A DNA stretch of 30,105 nucleotides, taken from DASWHD01 sp036393335. Its GTDB lineage: Bacteria > CG2-30-53-67 > CG2-30-70-394. A program made the translations under genes and the position numbers. The DNA lies in assembly GCA_036393335.1 (NCBI GenBank), contig DASWHD010000012.1:1-30105 (forward strand), in the 5' to 3' direction. The first letter of the stretch is position 1; each line of letters opens with the position of its first letter. Below the pieces are notes generated by a model, which made no database searches, was not told where the DNA came from, and worked only from the letters and a program-made list of their open reading frames with translations. This document shows positions 29,905 through 30,105 of the stretch, in pieces.

Positions 29905-30105
29905 CCCTCCCCCTCCGGGGGAGGGCTGGGGTGGGGGCTTCCGGGTGAGCGCCGTGCTGGTCCACGGCTCTGACCATCGGACCCTCCGAACAATCCTGCG
30001 TGGCTCGGGGTGTCCCCGAAGCGGTACCTCCTCCGAGGCAGGTTGGGGGCGGCGCGGTTGGGCAGCGTGCTCATCCCCAACGCCCTCCCCCTGTCCCCCT
30101 CCCGG
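29905..30105. repeat. C-/G-rich dispersed palindrome, partial at the window edge
   Basis: A perfect 9-bp stem with three-base loop (29905-29913/29917-29925) continues into a CTGGGGTGGGGG tract. A related tract in the opposite sense (CCCCAACGCCCTCCCCC) starts at 30075 and runs to the window end. The pair looks like the two arms of a larger C-rich dispersed repeat. There is no T-run, and no gene is seen in this last stretch. Confidence 0.55.

Overview
The window is about 30 kb of GC-rich, densely coded Gram-negative DNA. Outer-membrane barrels, lipoproteins, an Rnf complex, a Tat system, an ATP sulfurylase and a TusA/DsrE-type sulfur relay together suggest a sulfur-metabolising proteobacterium, most simply a gammaproteobacterial sulfur oxidiser. 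Dispersed palindromes of the GTAGGAGCCG type fit that, but the lineage is an inference because no rRNA or tRNA gene is present.

Layout. 1-223: the 3' end of a ZIP-type metal transporter, then five consecutive hairpins. 386-4670 (minus): rnfC-rnfD-rnfG-rnfE without rnfA or rnfB. 4865-5954 (plus): tatA/B and tatC. 6350-10162 (plus): a consensus-like promoter, two secreted paralogues built on a roughly 26-residue P-D-x-P-F repeat, and a TPR plus beta-barrel outer-membrane protein, closed by a strong terminator. 10777-12975 (plus): a small protein with a Tat-type signal, a 77-residue AT-richer orphan and a FadL/PorV-like barrel. 18950-13016 (minus): ECF sigma factor, zinc-finger anti-sigma factor, membrane-anchored CHAT (caspase-like) protein with a CsgG-like tail, and a lipoprotein with a similar tail. 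19278-22797 (minus): LapA-like protein, guaA, sat. 23149-26202 (plus): Rrf2 regulator, a cysteine-desulfurase homologue lacking its PLP lysine, IscU, TusA and a DsrE-like protein. 26387-29888: mutT, an OB-fold-like lipoprotein (minus), lemA and two TPM-domain genes.

A non-coding mobile repeat links several regions. Five copies (around 5955, 10163, 15007, 26203 and 26780) are 176-242 bp long, with 18-bp terminal inverted repeats and YTAG at both ends. In four copies the flanking YTAG (or its CTAC variant) contains the TAG stop codon of a neighbouring gene. One copy lies inside the sigma/CHAT operon and supplies both the stop codon of the CHAT gene and the apparent start codon of the lipoprotein gene.

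Three loci are the best candidates for undescribed biology. The first is the P-D-x-P-F repeat proteins with their TPR-barrel partner, possibly a surface-export pair. The second is the sigma/anti-sigma/CHAT/CsgG-like envelope signalling locus. The third is the sulfur-transfer operon in which the IscS-like protein has lost most PLP-site residues while IscU is intact.
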